A stretch of DNA of 64,000 bases from JAWXBG01 sp034439875 (GTDB lineage Bacteria > Bacteroidota > Bacteroidia > Flavobacteriales_D > Sanyastnellaceae): positions 1 through 64,000 of the forward strand of contig JAWXBG010000223.1 of NCBI GenBank assembly GCA_034439875.1. Direction: 5' to 3'. The translations under genes were made by a program, and so were the position numbers. Positions 16,823 to 25,332 of the stretch are shown here, in pieces. The notes beneath the pieces were generated by a model that worked only from the letters and a program-made list of their open reading frames with translations, had not been told where the DNA came from and searched no databases. Numbering within the stretch: the stretch's first letter is position 1; every line of letters begins with the position of its first letter.

Positions 16823-17386
16823 ATGAAATCGTTAACATCGACTTCTTTATTGCAATCTCGTTATAGCCGAGGATTTGTGGTTCTTTTTATTGCTATTCTC
16901 ACGCTATCCTCTTGTAAAAACAAAAAGGAAGTATCTTCAGGTGACAATGGAAAGCCACCCAAGCGACTATTATCGGGCAAAATTTTGGAATCTGTGACCA
17001 TAGAAAAGGTAATGATCAATCATACCCCAATGTTCGGTCCCGATGGCGAAAGATGGGATAGCTGGGCCATTGGTCAAGAAACACCTGATCTTTTTGTGGT
17101 TTTGAAGTTTCGAGATCAAGTTTTATACGAATCCGAAACTCGTGAAGATGTTGCATATGGAGTTGCGGCTGAATTGGAAAAGAATTTGCCAGTCTCTTTG
17201 AACAGTTGGAACCTAGAACACGTGCTTTATGTGTATGATGAAGATGGAGTGAGTGCGGATGACAACGTGGGTTTCTTTTCCTTCATACCACTTGAGTTCG
17301 AAAAGAAGGATGAAATATTATTGAGTTCTTCTGATGCTCAACTCAAAGTGACACTTCGAGTGAAATGGAATTACGTGAACAAATAG
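16823..17386 (+). CDS. Lipoprotein of unknown function, possible C2-like fold
   Basis: A 187-residue lipoprotein: N-terminal basic segment, hydrophobic core and lipobox TLSSC near residue 31. The mature part is beta-rich with VFVVLKFRD-like and YDEDGVSADDNVGFFSFIPLEF strands. The latter resembles the acidic loop pattern of C2-type calcium/phospholipid domains (x-D-x-D-x-G-x-x-x-D-D-x-[IVL]-G), but this is only a pattern match. No enzyme motif is seen. It converges with RNase Y across a shared terminator. Confidence 0.65.
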   Translation: MKSLTSTSLLQSRYSRGFVVLFIAILTLSSCKNKKEVSSGDNGKPPKRLLSGKILESVTIEKVMINHTPMFGPDGERWDSWAIGQETPDLFVVLKFRDQVLYESETREDVAYGVAAELEKNLPVSLNSWNLEHVLYVYDEDGVSADDNVGFFSFIPLEFEKKDEILLSSSDAQLKVTLRVKWNYVNK

Positions 17387-17416
17387 GAAAGAATTTTCTC
17401 AAAAAACCAAAAAAAA

Positions 17417-17442
17417 AGCCTCAAACGAGGCCTTTTTCTATT
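17417..17442. terminator. Bidirectional terminator between lipoprotein gene and rny
   Basis: GCCTC-AAAC-GAGGC hairpin flanked by an A tract on the left and CTTTTT on the right. It lies between two convergent genes and can serve both strands. Confidence 0.85.
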
Positions 17443-17446
17443 TTTA

Positions 17447-18988
17447 TTATCGGGCTAGTCCAACAGCTCTTTTTTCTCGAATTACAGTCACACGAACCTG
17501 ACCCGGGTAGGTCATTTCGTTTTCAATTCTACTTGCAATAGTGATCGCAAGTTGATCTGATTGTTCGTCTGTTACTTTGTCGCTTTCTACCATTACACGC
17601 AGTTCTCTTCCAGCTTGAATAGCAAAAGATTTTGAAACTCCCGGATATTCTAAAGCAAGACTTTCAAGGTCGCGCAAACGTTGAATGTACGCTTCTACTA
17701 CTTCTCTGCGGGCTCCCGGACGAGCACCGCTGATGGCATCGCAAACTTGCACAATCGGGGCCAATAATGTTTTCATCTCTACCTCGTCGTGGTGAGCGCC
17801 GATAGCGTTGCAGATGTCCGGTTTCTCTCCATACTTTTCTGCGATCTTCATACCGAGGATTGCGTGTGGCATTTCGCTTTCATCGTCCGGTACTTTTCCT
17901 ATATCATGCAGCAATCCAGCTCTCTTAGCAGCTTTTGGATTAATTCCTAATTCGCTTGCCATAGTAGCACATAGGTTGGCTACCTCTCTTGAGTGCTGAA
18001 GCAAGTTTTGGCCATAAGAAGATCTGTATTTCATGCGTCCCACCATTCTGATAAGTTCAGAATGCAGTCCATGAATACCAAGATCAATACAAGTGCGCTT
18101 ACCTACTTCGATGATTTCCTCTTCAATGTTTTTCTGCACTTTGGCCACTACCTCTTCGATTCTAGCAGGGTGAATTCGACCATCTGTAACCAATTGGTGC
18201 ATACTCAAACGAGCAATTTCTCGACGCACAGGATCGAAGCAAGAAAGTACAATGGCTTCAGGTGTGTCATCTACAATAATTTCTACACCTGTTGCAGCTT
18301 CTAGTGCGCGAATGTTACGTCCTTCTCGTCCAATGATTCTTCCCTTAATCTCGTCATTGTCTATATTAAATACAGAAACTGAGTTTTCGATAGCGTGTTC
18401 TACGGCAGTTCTCTGAATGCTTTGAATTACAATTTTCTTCGCCTCTTGATTGGCTTTTAATTTGGCATCATCGATGATTTCTTGTATCTGACTTGCAGCT
18501 TTATTTCGGGCATCGTCTTTCAATTGTTCCATCAATTGAGTACGTGCATCATCTGCCGACATTTTCGCAGTTTCCTCCAAAAGACTTACCGCACGCTGAT
18601 GAGATTTTTCAAGATCAGACTGTTTTTTCTGATTAGCGTCTGTAAGTTTATTGAGGTTATCTTTTATTCCATCGAGGTCTTTTTCCTTGCGTTTATACTG
18701 TTCGATTTGCTGAGCAAGCTCTCGGTCACGGTTTTTGATTCGATCTTCTTGGGCCTGAATTTTTTTGTTTCTGTCATTTGATTCTCGCTCGTGCTGGGAT
18801 TTAAGTTCAAGAAACTTTTCTTTGGCTTGCAAGATCTTCTTTTCTTTTACGGCCTCTCCTTCTTTGATGGCTTCGTCGAGAATACTATTCTTTTTGCTTG
18901 AAAGAACATTATTAAATAGAAAGTAAGCCAACCCCCCTCCTACAATTACTCCCCCAAGTGCTGCTATGAGCACGTACATGTTGTCCAT
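17447..18988 (-). CDS. rny: Ribonuclease Y
   Basis: A 513-residue membrane-anchored endoribonuclease that initiates mRNA decay. In order: one N-terminal transmembrane helix (about 3-25), a long charged coiled coil (about 30-190), a KH RNA-binding domain with IIGREGRNIRALE, and an HD hydrolase domain with AKRAGLLHDIGKVPDDE and GAHHDEVEMKT supplying the metal ligands, then the C-terminal domain ending YPGQVRVTVIREKRAV. Length matches the family. It follows the zapA genes on the same strand after a 90-base gap. Confidence 0.97.
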   Translation of the reverse strand: MDNMYVLIAALGGVIVGGGLAYFLFNNVLSSKKNSILDEAIKEGEAVKEKKILQAKEKFLELKSQHERESNDRNKKIQAQEDRIKNRDRELAQQIEQYKRKEKDLDGIKDNLNKLTDANQKKQSDLEKSHQRAVSLLEETAKMSADDARTQLMEQLKDDARNKAASQIQEIIDDAKLKANQEAKKIVIQSIQRTAVEHAIENSVSVFNIDNDEIKGRIIGREGRNIRALEAATGVEIIVDDTPEAIVLSCFDPVRREIARLSMHQLVTDGRIHPARIEEVVAKVQKNIEEEIIEVGKRTCIDLGIHGLHSELIRMVGRMKYRSSYGQNLLQHSREVANLCATMASELGINPKAAKRAGLLHDIGKVPDDESEMPHAILGMKIAEKYGEKPDICNAIGAHHDEVEMKTLLAPIVQVCDAISGARPGARREVVEAYIQRLRDLESLALEYPGVSKSFAIQAGRELRVMVESDKVTDEQSDQLAITIASRIENEMTYPGQVRVTVIREKRAVGLAR

Positions 18989-19077
18989 TGGATAAATATT
19001 TATTTAAATAAAACAATTTGTCTCCTATCATTTATAGGAGATTCGGCGAGAATAAAAAGGGAAGTAGAGAGTAGAAC

Positions 19078-19362
19078 TCAGGACAGGTGGGTATCGATGG
19101 ATTTCTCCAACTTTTCCAGGGCTTTATTAAGTTCTTCAGCAGATACCTGTGGAGGCACTTCTTGAAGATTTGCTGCTAATACCTGTAAGGCTGCCATAGC
19201 CAAAAGGTCCTGTTTATCCTTTACTGCGTAGCTTTTCTGAAACAATTCAATGCTTTCACCCAGTCGCTTCTCAGCATCGCGAATAACAGGCTCTTGCTGT
19301 TTCTCGATAGTGAGCGGGTATGTGCGACCTGCTATGGTTACTTTTATTGAAACTTCTTCCAT
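19078..19362 (-). CDS. zapA: Cell division protein ZapA
   Basis: A 94-residue ZapA-like protein. The N-terminal beta-hairpin (VSIKVTIAGRTYPLTIEKQQ) is followed by a long helix with DLLAMAALQVLAANLQ, the family signature, and a C-terminal coiled coil. ZapA tetramers cross-link FtsZ filaments at the division site. It follows the coiled-coil gene by ten bases and precedes rny, an order often seen in this phylum. Confidence 0.9.
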   Translation of the reverse strand: MEEVSIKVTIAGRTYPLTIEKQQEPVIRDAEKRLGESIELFQKSYAVKDKQDLLAMAALQVLAANLQEVPPQVSAEELNKALEKLEKSIDTHLS

Positions 19363-19372
19363 CTTCGAATCT

Positions 19373-19669
19373 TTATGCTTGTTTCAGCATGGCTATGCAT
19401 TCGTCAATCTCATTTACCAGTTCGCTAATTCTCTGCCTTGTGTATTTCTGGTCCATTTGCGGAACCGAAACTTGCAACGAACGGGCCTCTTCCATTTCCC
19501 TGTTTTTTTCCATGAGTTCGTTTATCTGCTGCTGGAGTTCATTATTGATTCTGAATAGCGATTCGTTGTGCTCTTTGCACTTCTCGAACTGCTGCTTCAA
19601 TTCATTTTTTGCTTCGGCTAAACGGGAGAACTTCTCCTCAATTCTTGCCAATAACTGTGTGTACTCCAT
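19373..19669 (-). CDS. Small coiled-coil protein upstream of zapA
   Basis: About 98 residues starting MEYTQLLARIEEKFSRLAEA at the ATG at 19669; the longer reading from 19723 has no supporting features. Almost the entire protein is a heptad-rich coiled coil (KNELKQQFEKCKEHNESLF and NNELQQQINELMEKNREME). No catalytic motif is present. Ten bases from zapA, it is a plausible ZapA partner comparable in role to ZapB, inferred from position and shape only. Confidence 0.75.
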   Translation of the reverse strand: MEYTQLLARIEEKFSRLAEAKNELKQQFEKCKEHNESLFRINNELQQQINELMEKNREMEEARSLQVSVPQMDQKYTRQRISELVNEIDECIAMLKQA

Positions 19670-19853
19670 AAACGTACTTCCCGGGTGATTTTCAACTGGG
19701 TGCAGCAAATGTAAGCAATACAAGTCAATCTATTTTCCCGCCTTTGTTTGTTGATATTCAATTGGGTGTGGATATTAAAAAAGGGGTACAATACTTGATT
19801 TTCGCATTGTTCCCGAAGTGGGTCCGATATCTAATGTTAAAAAGAAGAAAGGA

Positions 19854-21596
19854 ATGGGTAAAGAGTTAAAATTAAGCAATTTAAGGTTTTTGGCGACGGT
19901 TTTTTGTGTCACTCTATATAATATAGTATCGCTTGCTCAGGTTCAGGTATACCCCCAAGATTATTTTCGGTCGCCTTTGGATATTCCCCTCCACCTAAGT
20001 GGAAATTTTGGGGAGCTCCGAACAAATCACTTCCATGCCGGCCTCGATATAAAAACCGCTCAAGAGGAGGGTAAGAAGATTTATGCGGCGGCCGATGGAT
20101 ATGTTTCGCGGATCAAAGTTTCGCCTTTTGGATATGGGTATGCAATGTACATTGATCACCCAAATGGATATACTACGGTGTATGGCCACTTGAAGGAATA
20201 TTCTCCCTTCATCGCAAAGTATGTCTTTCGAGAGCAATATAAAATGGAGACCTTCACTATAGACCTATTCCCAAAACCTGAAGAATTGCCTGTTTTAAAA
20301 GGTGATGTAATTGCCCTCTCGGGAAACTCGGGTGGAAGTGGTGGTCCGCATTTGCATTTTGAAGTACGAGAAACCAAAACTGAAAAATTGGTTAACCCAC
20401 TTCTTTTTGGATTCGACATTAAAGATAAAATTCAACCCATCATCAATGCGGTGATGATTGTGCCCATGAGCGAAACCTCTTCTGTTGGCGGATCAGGAAA
20501 TTACAAAACTCTGGATACTAAGGTTCATTCCGGCAAATGCGCGTTGAAGTCGATCGTGCCAATGACGGTTCATGGCGATATTGGTTTTGCAATACATACA
20601 ATGGATATGGCTGATGGAAATTCCAATAGATGTGGTATCTATAGAATAGAACTCAAGGTAGATGGACTAGTGGTATACGCTCAACAGATGGACAAATTGG
20701 ATTTTGGCACTACCAGATCTATGAATGCACATACTTTCTATGAAATCTTCAAGAAAAATAGATCACAAATTCATCGTTCGTATCGACTTCCGAATAATAT
20801 GTTGGATATATATGACAACTTAGTGAACGATGGCATTCTAACTTTTACAGACGATCAGTTGCACTCTATAGAGTACAGCGTGACCGACATCAAAGGCAAT
20901 GTTTCCACATTGGCATTTAATGTAAAATCAATAAGTACAGGCGCGATTAAACCTGCCGGATTAAAAGGAAAAGCATTATTCGATTTTGAAAAGGATAGTT
21001 ATTTTGAAAATGATAGAGTGAAGGTTTCCGTAACTGCTTTCACTTTATATGAAAACCTAGACTTTGATGTGGTGAATGGAAGACCTATTCAGGGAAGTGT
21101 GGTGCCTGCGATTCTCTTAGCTAATCCTTATGTCCCCATTCATGGTCATTATGAATTGAGCTTGAAGGCGGATAAAATTGCAGAGGATAAACGCAATAAA
21201 GCAATTGTTGTTCGCTGGGATCCTGAAAAGGACAAAGTTTTAAGTGAAGGAGGAAATTATCATGAGGGATGGATCACCTGTGAGACACAATACTTTGGGC
21301 ATTTTGGTGTGATGATAGATAGCATTGCTCCTTCTATCAGCTCTATAGATTTCGCCACTGCAATGAAGGGACGTAAGAAGTTTTCAATGAAAATTTATGA
21401 TAGTCTTTCGGGCATTGATCAGATCATTCCTAAGATAGATGGCAAGTGGGCCTTAATGGAATACGATGCCAAGAACAATAAACTCTCTTACTATTTCAAT
21501 GAGGAATACCTAAGCCATGGTTCGCATACGTTTTCGCTTACAATCATAGATGCGGTTGGAAATAGCAAGGAGTATACTTCAAAGTTCGATTGGTAG
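19854..21596 (+). CDS. M23 (LytM-type) metallopeptidase, secreted
   Basis: About 580 residues. The start is placed at the ATG at 19854, leading into a signal peptide ending VSLAQ; a GTG 36 bases upstream is a less likely start. The peptidase domain spans about residues 50-180, with zinc ligands in NHFHAGLD (H61, D65) and PHLHFE (H168, with H166). An insertion between them is consistent with the Bacteroidota subgroup. The C-terminal 400 residues form Ig-like/beta domains. It should cleave peptidoglycan cross-bridges or regulate a hydrolase. It is a single gene followed by repeats. Confidence 0.93.
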   Translation: MGKELKLSNLRFLATVFCVTLYNIVSLAQVQVYPQDYFRSPLDIPLHLSGNFGELRTNHFHAGLDIKTAQEEGKKIYAAADGYVSRIKVSPFGYGYAMYIDHPNGYTTVYGHLKEYSPFIAKYVFREQYKMETFTIDLFPKPEELPVLKGDVIALSGNSGGSGGPHLHFEVRETKTEKLVNPLLFGFDIKDKIQPIINAVMIVPMSETSSVGGSGNYKTLDTKVHSGKCALKSIVPMTVHGDIGFAIHTMDMADGNSNRCGIYRIELKVDGLVVYAQQMDKLDFGTTRSMNAHTFYEIFKKNRSQIHRSYRLPNNMLDIYDNLVNDGILTFTDDQLHSIEYSVTDIKGNVSTLAFNVKSISTGAIKPAGLKGKALFDFEKDSYFENDRVKVSVTAFTLYENLDFDVVNGRPIQGSVVPAILLANPYVPIHGHYELSLKADKIAEDKRNKAIVVRWDPEKDKVLSEGGNYHEGWITCETQYFGHFGVMIDSIAPSISSIDFATAMKGRKKFSMKIYDSLSGIDQIIPKIDGKWALMEYDAKNNKLSYYFNEEYLSHGSHTFSLTIIDAVGNSKEYTSKFDW

Positions 21597-21613
21597 AGAT
21601 TCCCCCGATTTAT

Positions 21614-21810
21614 ACCGTTTAGGTATCTGTAATAGTCCAATACCGTTCCACTCCAATAGCCTAGAACAGCTATTCAAAAGCATTGACCACTTCAAGCATA
21701 CAAACCCGAATCACGCGAAGGAGATATTGGAATTCATTGGTCGTGTTATGTCTTCCCGCAGCGCATTGCCCTCAAAATTCTTCCAATGCGCAATGCGGGA
21801 TAGACCATTT
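21614..21810 (+). repeat. Mosaic repeat, copy 3 (most complete)
   Basis: Contains the 43-nt hairpin unit (21627-21669), the AAACCCGAATCACGCG block (21702 onward) and a GCGCATTG...CAATGCGC hairpin (21761-21791) ending at GGGATAGACCATTT. Order and orientation equal copy 1. A MITE begins immediately after its end, at the ATTAA target at 21811. A frame is open through part of this copy, but it is broken in the other copies. Confidence 0.8.
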
Positions 21811-21815
21811 ATTAA

Positions 21816-21987
21816 TCCAGAATCCGCATTGGGATTCGCTATGAAGTGCTAAGCCCCACAGATAGCACGTGCTCTCGCAAGATTTTTATTTGAAGGTGTA
21901 TATTCATACATCAAGAATAAAAACCGAGAAAGTGCTTGATATCAAAGAGAGTTAGTGCTGCAAAAGATTTCCATTGCGGATTCTGGG
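21816..21987 (+). mobile_element. 172-bp fold-back MITE, copy B (TSD ATTAA)
   Basis: Left end TCCAGAATCCGCATTGG, right end CCATTGCGGATTCTGGG, flanked by ATTAA at 21811-21815 and 21988-21992. The interior matches copy A at most positions, including the CCCCACAGATAGCA and CGAGAAAGTGCTTGATATC blocks. Together with repeat copy 3 it fills the 412-base gap between the M23 gene and ACMSD. No coding potential. Confidence 0.87.
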
Positions 21988-22008
21988 ATTAAGGAACAGT
22001 GTTATTAT

Positions 22009-23013
22009 TTACAAGAAATCCGATTCACTCATGCCCAACCATTCGAGAGGCGCTTTATAAAAAATATTATCTCGGTCTTCTTGAGTAATATCCATTTCAG
22101 AAATGAATTTACCAATTTCAAGATCGCCTAAAGGGAATGGATAATCTGTTCCAAGAGTAATTTTCTCGCTTCCCACTACTTCAATTATATACTTGAGCAA
22201 TTGTGGATCGTGGGTAGCGCTGTCAACCCAAAATTTACCAAGGTATTCTCGCGGATTCACAGGATTGTCGAGAGCCACCAAGTCAGGACGACAATTAAAA
22301 CCATGTTCAATTCTACCAATTGTAGGAATAAAAGAACCTCCGGCGTGGGCAAAGTTGAATCTGATACCAGGGAATTTATCGAAAATGCCACCGAAGATCA
22401 ATGAGCAAACAGCTCTCGAAGTTTCGGCAGGCATCCCAACAAGCCATGGTAGCCAATATCGAGCCATCTGATCTTGACCCATCATTTCCCATGGATGCAC
22501 AAGCACACACATATTATTTTTCTCTAGTGCTTCCCAAATTGGAAAGAAAAAAGGTTCATTCAAATTTTTTCCATTCACATTCGAACCAATCTGAATACCT
22601 CTAAATCCAATTTTTCGACACCGATCTATTTCTTTCACGGCAAGTTCAGGATCTTGCATTGGCAGAGTTGCCAGGCCCACATAGTTTTTCGGAAACTTGT
22701 GGAATGCCTCAGCTAAATCATCGTTTAAGAACCGCGATACTTCCATGCAATCTTCAGGTTTGGCCCAATATGCAAAGAGTACGGGTATAGTACATACCAC
22801 TTGAACTTTTGTTTGAAAGGTGGCATATTCTTCAATGCGCAATGCTGGGTCCCAACAATTGCTCGCTATTTCTCGAAAGAATTTTTCACCTTGCATCATT
22901 CTTGCAAATCCATCGCGGTGGTGATCAAGATGAATAAATGATCCATACCCAAACTTCTTGCTCCAGTCGGGCAAATTTTTCGGCATTAAATGAGTATGTG
23001 TATCAATTTTCAT
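22009..23013 (-). CDS. 2-amino-3-carboxymuconate-6-semialdehyde decarboxylase
   Basis: About 334 residues of the amidohydrolase superfamily, with the same length and a visible end-to-end resemblance to animal ACMSD. Metal ligands: KIDTHTHLMPK at the N-terminus, the histidine in VHPWEMMG and the aspartate in GTDYPFPLG. ENCWDP-like (NCWDPALRIEE), FAYWAKPED, YWLPWLVGMPAET and FAHAGGSF are family-specific. The enzyme decarboxylates the product of 3-hydroxyanthranilate dioxygenase in tryptophan (kynurenine) or nitrobenzoate catabolism. No other kynurenine-pathway gene is in the window. Two adjacent ATGs allow a start at 23013 or 23016. Confidence 0.92.
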   Translation of the reverse strand: MKIDTHTHLMPKNLPDWSKKFGYGSFIHLDHHRDGFARMMQGEKFFREIASNCWDPALRIEEYATFQTKVQVVCTIPVLFAYWAKPEDCMEVSRFLNDDLAEAFHKFPKNYVGLATLPMQDPELAVKEIDRCRKIGFRGIQIGSNVNGKNLNEPFFFPIWEALEKNNMCVLVHPWEMMGQDQMARYWLPWLVGMPAETSRAVCSLIFGGIFDKFPGIRFNFAHAGGSFIPTIGRIEHGFNCRPDLVALDNPVNPREYLGKFWVDSATHDPQLLKYIIEVVGSEKITLGTDYPFPLGDLEIGKFISEMDITQEDRDNIFYKAPLEWLGMSESDFL

Positions 23014-23101
23014 CACACTAATCGGAGGATCTTATATAGTTGCTTTCCGGCATTTGACCACAAAGGTAATGTGCTCTGGCAATTTGTAGGGAGGCTCTAG
23101 C

Positions 23102-24745
23102 TCATTCGGGTTTTTTGTCAACCCATTTCAGGTCGAGCATATTTACAGGATTTGTTTGAAGTCCACTTATATCGTTGCGTACAAAATGCGACACTTGATC
23201 ATAGAACAATGGGATCACTGCAGCTTCTTCCATGGCCAGCATATTCATAGTCTGGTATAATCTCAAGCGCAAGATATCATTCTGCTCAATAGCCGCTTCT
23301 TCATACATTGAATCAAAGGTTGGATTTGAATAATGTGTATAGTTGGGTCCTGTAGGACTGAAATTACGGGTAAGAAATACGCTGAGGAAGTTTTCTGCAT
23401 CAGCATAATCTGCTAACCAAGATTTTCGAAACATTTCTAGTTGGCCTCTTGCGGAAAGGTCTTTGAAGGTATTGCCTTGCATCACATTAATCCTGATTTT
23501 AATCCCAATTTTTTGAAGAGAATGTTGAATGTATTCGATTAAATCTGTGTAGTCGCCGGTAGTAGAAATGATAATTTCACCTAATCCATTTCCGTTTGGA
23601 TAACCGGCTTCCGTAAGCAGTTGAGCTGCCCTTACTGGATTGAAAGAATAAAACGAAGTGTCTGTTTCAAATGGCAAAAGGGCAGGAGGAACAAATCCTC
23701 CATTGGCCGGATATACCGAGTTGTTGCGCAATCTTGCAACCATTTCGTCTTTGTCGATTGCATAGGCTATTGCTTGTCTGATCTTCTTGATCAACAATGG
23801 CGAATTCGATGATGCCTCAAGCGCGGGGTCAACAAGTATTCCTAAGTAATCTGTTTTTATAAAGGGAACCTTTTGAAGTTTAATACGATCTACAAAACCC
23901 GGATGTAAATTACCATTTATGTCGAGCAGTTCGTCTTTGAATGAAGAATGTATGCCACTCATGAAGTCATAAGTACCTTTTAGCACCCCTTGATATTCGG
24001 CATTCATGTCTTTCACAAAATCGATCTGCACAGCATCGAGATATGGCAGTTGATTGCCGTCTTCATCTTTCTGCCAGTAATTGGGGTTCTTGTGAAAAAC
24101 CAGCGATTCGTTTTCATACCAAAAGGCAAATCGAAAAGGCCCGCTGCCAACAGGATGAGAGCGCAGTTCGGAGCCATAAACTTTTACAGCCTCTTCTGGA
24201 ATCACATTGGCATATTGGGTTGTAAGCATTCCCAAAAATGGTTGAAAAGAAGACTTTAGATATATGTGTAGTATGGAGTCTGATGGGGCGAAGAAACCTC
24301 CATTCATTGTTGTATCAATCTTTGCAAAAATCCATTTTCCCGGGGAAGCTGTTTTCGAATCGAGGATTCTGCGATAAGAAAACACGAAGTCAGAGGCTCT
24401 GACATTTCTATGTTTTTGAACTCCAAAGCAAGAATCTTCGTGAAAAAGTACATTTTGCCTCAGATAAAATATATAGGAACGACCATCTTCTGAAATCTTC
24501 CAAGAATGAGCAATCGAAGGTGCAATTTGCAATGAAGAGTCCAACTCTACTAGTCCATCGAAAAGTTGATTGGTGGCCCACATGGTTTCGAGATCTCTGG
24601 CCTGAGCAGGATCAAGAGAGCTAATGCCATTGCTTTCATTGTATCTGAAAACCTTGCGATTTTTTTTAGCGGCGACTGTATTACATGAAATGGCAAAAGA
24701 TCCTAGGATTACTGCCAGTGATAATACGCTCTTGAAAAGATTCAT
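23102..24745 (-). CDS. Oligopeptide-type ABC transporter substrate-binding lipoprotein
   Basis: A 547-residue solute-binding protein of family 5 (OppA/DppA-like). Lipobox SFAISC places Cys21 as the lipidated residue. The N-terminal SSLDPAQARDLETMWATNQLFDGL, the ASDFVFSYRRILD segment, HPVGSGPFRF and the IRQAIAYAIDKDEMV region are family signatures. It would bind peptides or related ligands; specificity is unknown. No permease or ATPase genes adjoin it, so it either pairs with an Opp system elsewhere or acts as a stand-alone binding protein. Confidence 0.92.
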   Translation of the reverse strand: MNLFKSVLSLAVILGSFAISCNTVAAKKNRKVFRYNESNGISSLDPAQARDLETMWATNQLFDGLVELDSSLQIAPSIAHSWKISEDGRSYIFYLRQNVLFHEDSCFGVQKHRNVRASDFVFSYRRILDSKTASPGKWIFAKIDTTMNGGFFAPSDSILHIYLKSSFQPFLGMLTTQYANVIPEEAVKVYGSELRSHPVGSGPFRFAFWYENESLVFHKNPNYWQKDEDGNQLPYLDAVQIDFVKDMNAEYQGVLKGTYDFMSGIHSSFKDELLDINGNLHPGFVDRIKLQKVPFIKTDYLGILVDPALEASSNSPLLIKKIRQAIAYAIDKDEMVARLRNNSVYPANGGFVPPALLPFETDTSFYSFNPVRAAQLLTEAGYPNGNGLGEIIISTTGDYTDLIEYIQHSLQKIGIKIRINVMQGNTFKDLSARGQLEMFRKSWLADYADAENFLSVFLTRNFSPTGPNYTHYSNPTFDSMYEEAAIEQNDILRLRLYQTMNMLAMEEAAVIPLFYDQVSHFVRNDISGLQTNPVNMLDLKWVDKKPE

Positions 24746-24831
24746 GGCACCAAAATAGAACAGCGCACAGTATTGACCAAACGAGAGACTTCGAAAAGGT
24801 CGGAGAAGAAAAATGGATATGGGTGGTTATT

Positions 24832-25269
24832 CTACTTGATACCCAATGTTTGTCTGATCAGCGCTGCGGATTCGGGATTGTAATAACGATCTGCTTTTTG
24901 TTTTCCGTCTTCTTCATATCGTGCCCAATTGCCAACTTTCACACCTCGGTCGTATTCACCTCGTGACTCAATTTGACCATTGCCATAAAAGAAAACGAAT
25001 TGTCCATGTTCAAGATAACGTTTGTCTTCAAGTTTCCACTGTCCATTAGCCTTAACTAACTTTTGGTCGGAGAAAATGGTGCCTTCAAAAATATCACCTC
25101 CCGAATGAGAAAGCTGCAGCGTGAAAACAGCATGTCTTTTTTGGGTTTGTTTTAGAAGGGCATCAAAGAACAAGGTCTCGTTTTCGGACTGTGCACACGC
25201 ACCAATTGTTCCAGAAAGAACCAGAATCAATAGATATGAACGTAAGCGAAAAAAGCTAGATAGGAACAT
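24832..25269 (-). CDS. Exported MORN-variant repeat protein
   Basis: A 145-residue exported protein. The signal peptide ends in IGACAQ, compatible with a lipobox (Cys at about 25). The C-terminal part contains MORN-variant strands (HGQFVFFYGNGQIESRGEYD and GVKVGNWARYEEDGKQK), the pattern annotated in many Bacteroidota proteins as YwqK-like. No enzymatic motif. It is transcribed divergently from the EEP-family lipoprotein gene, with 63 bases between start codons. Confidence 0.65.
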   Translation of the reverse strand: MFLSSFFRLRSYLLILVLSGTIGACAQSENETLFFDALLKQTQKRHAVFTLQLSHSGGDIFEGTIFSDQKLVKANGQWKLEDKRYLEHGQFVFFYGNGQIESRGEYDRGVKVGNWARYEEDGKQKADRYYNPESAALIRQTLGIK

Positions 25270-25332
25270 AAGTTCTCGCGCTTACGGTATTCAGTCTGAA
25301 AAGTTGCAATATTTGACAAAATATTTAAAACC

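Noticed and set aside
21550..21852. A 100-codon open frame over mosaic repeat copy 3
   Set aside because: It begins inside the M23 peptidase gene and runs through repeat and MITE sequence; the frame is broken in the other repeat copies. The shared peptide core is noted as a finding, but not as a gene.
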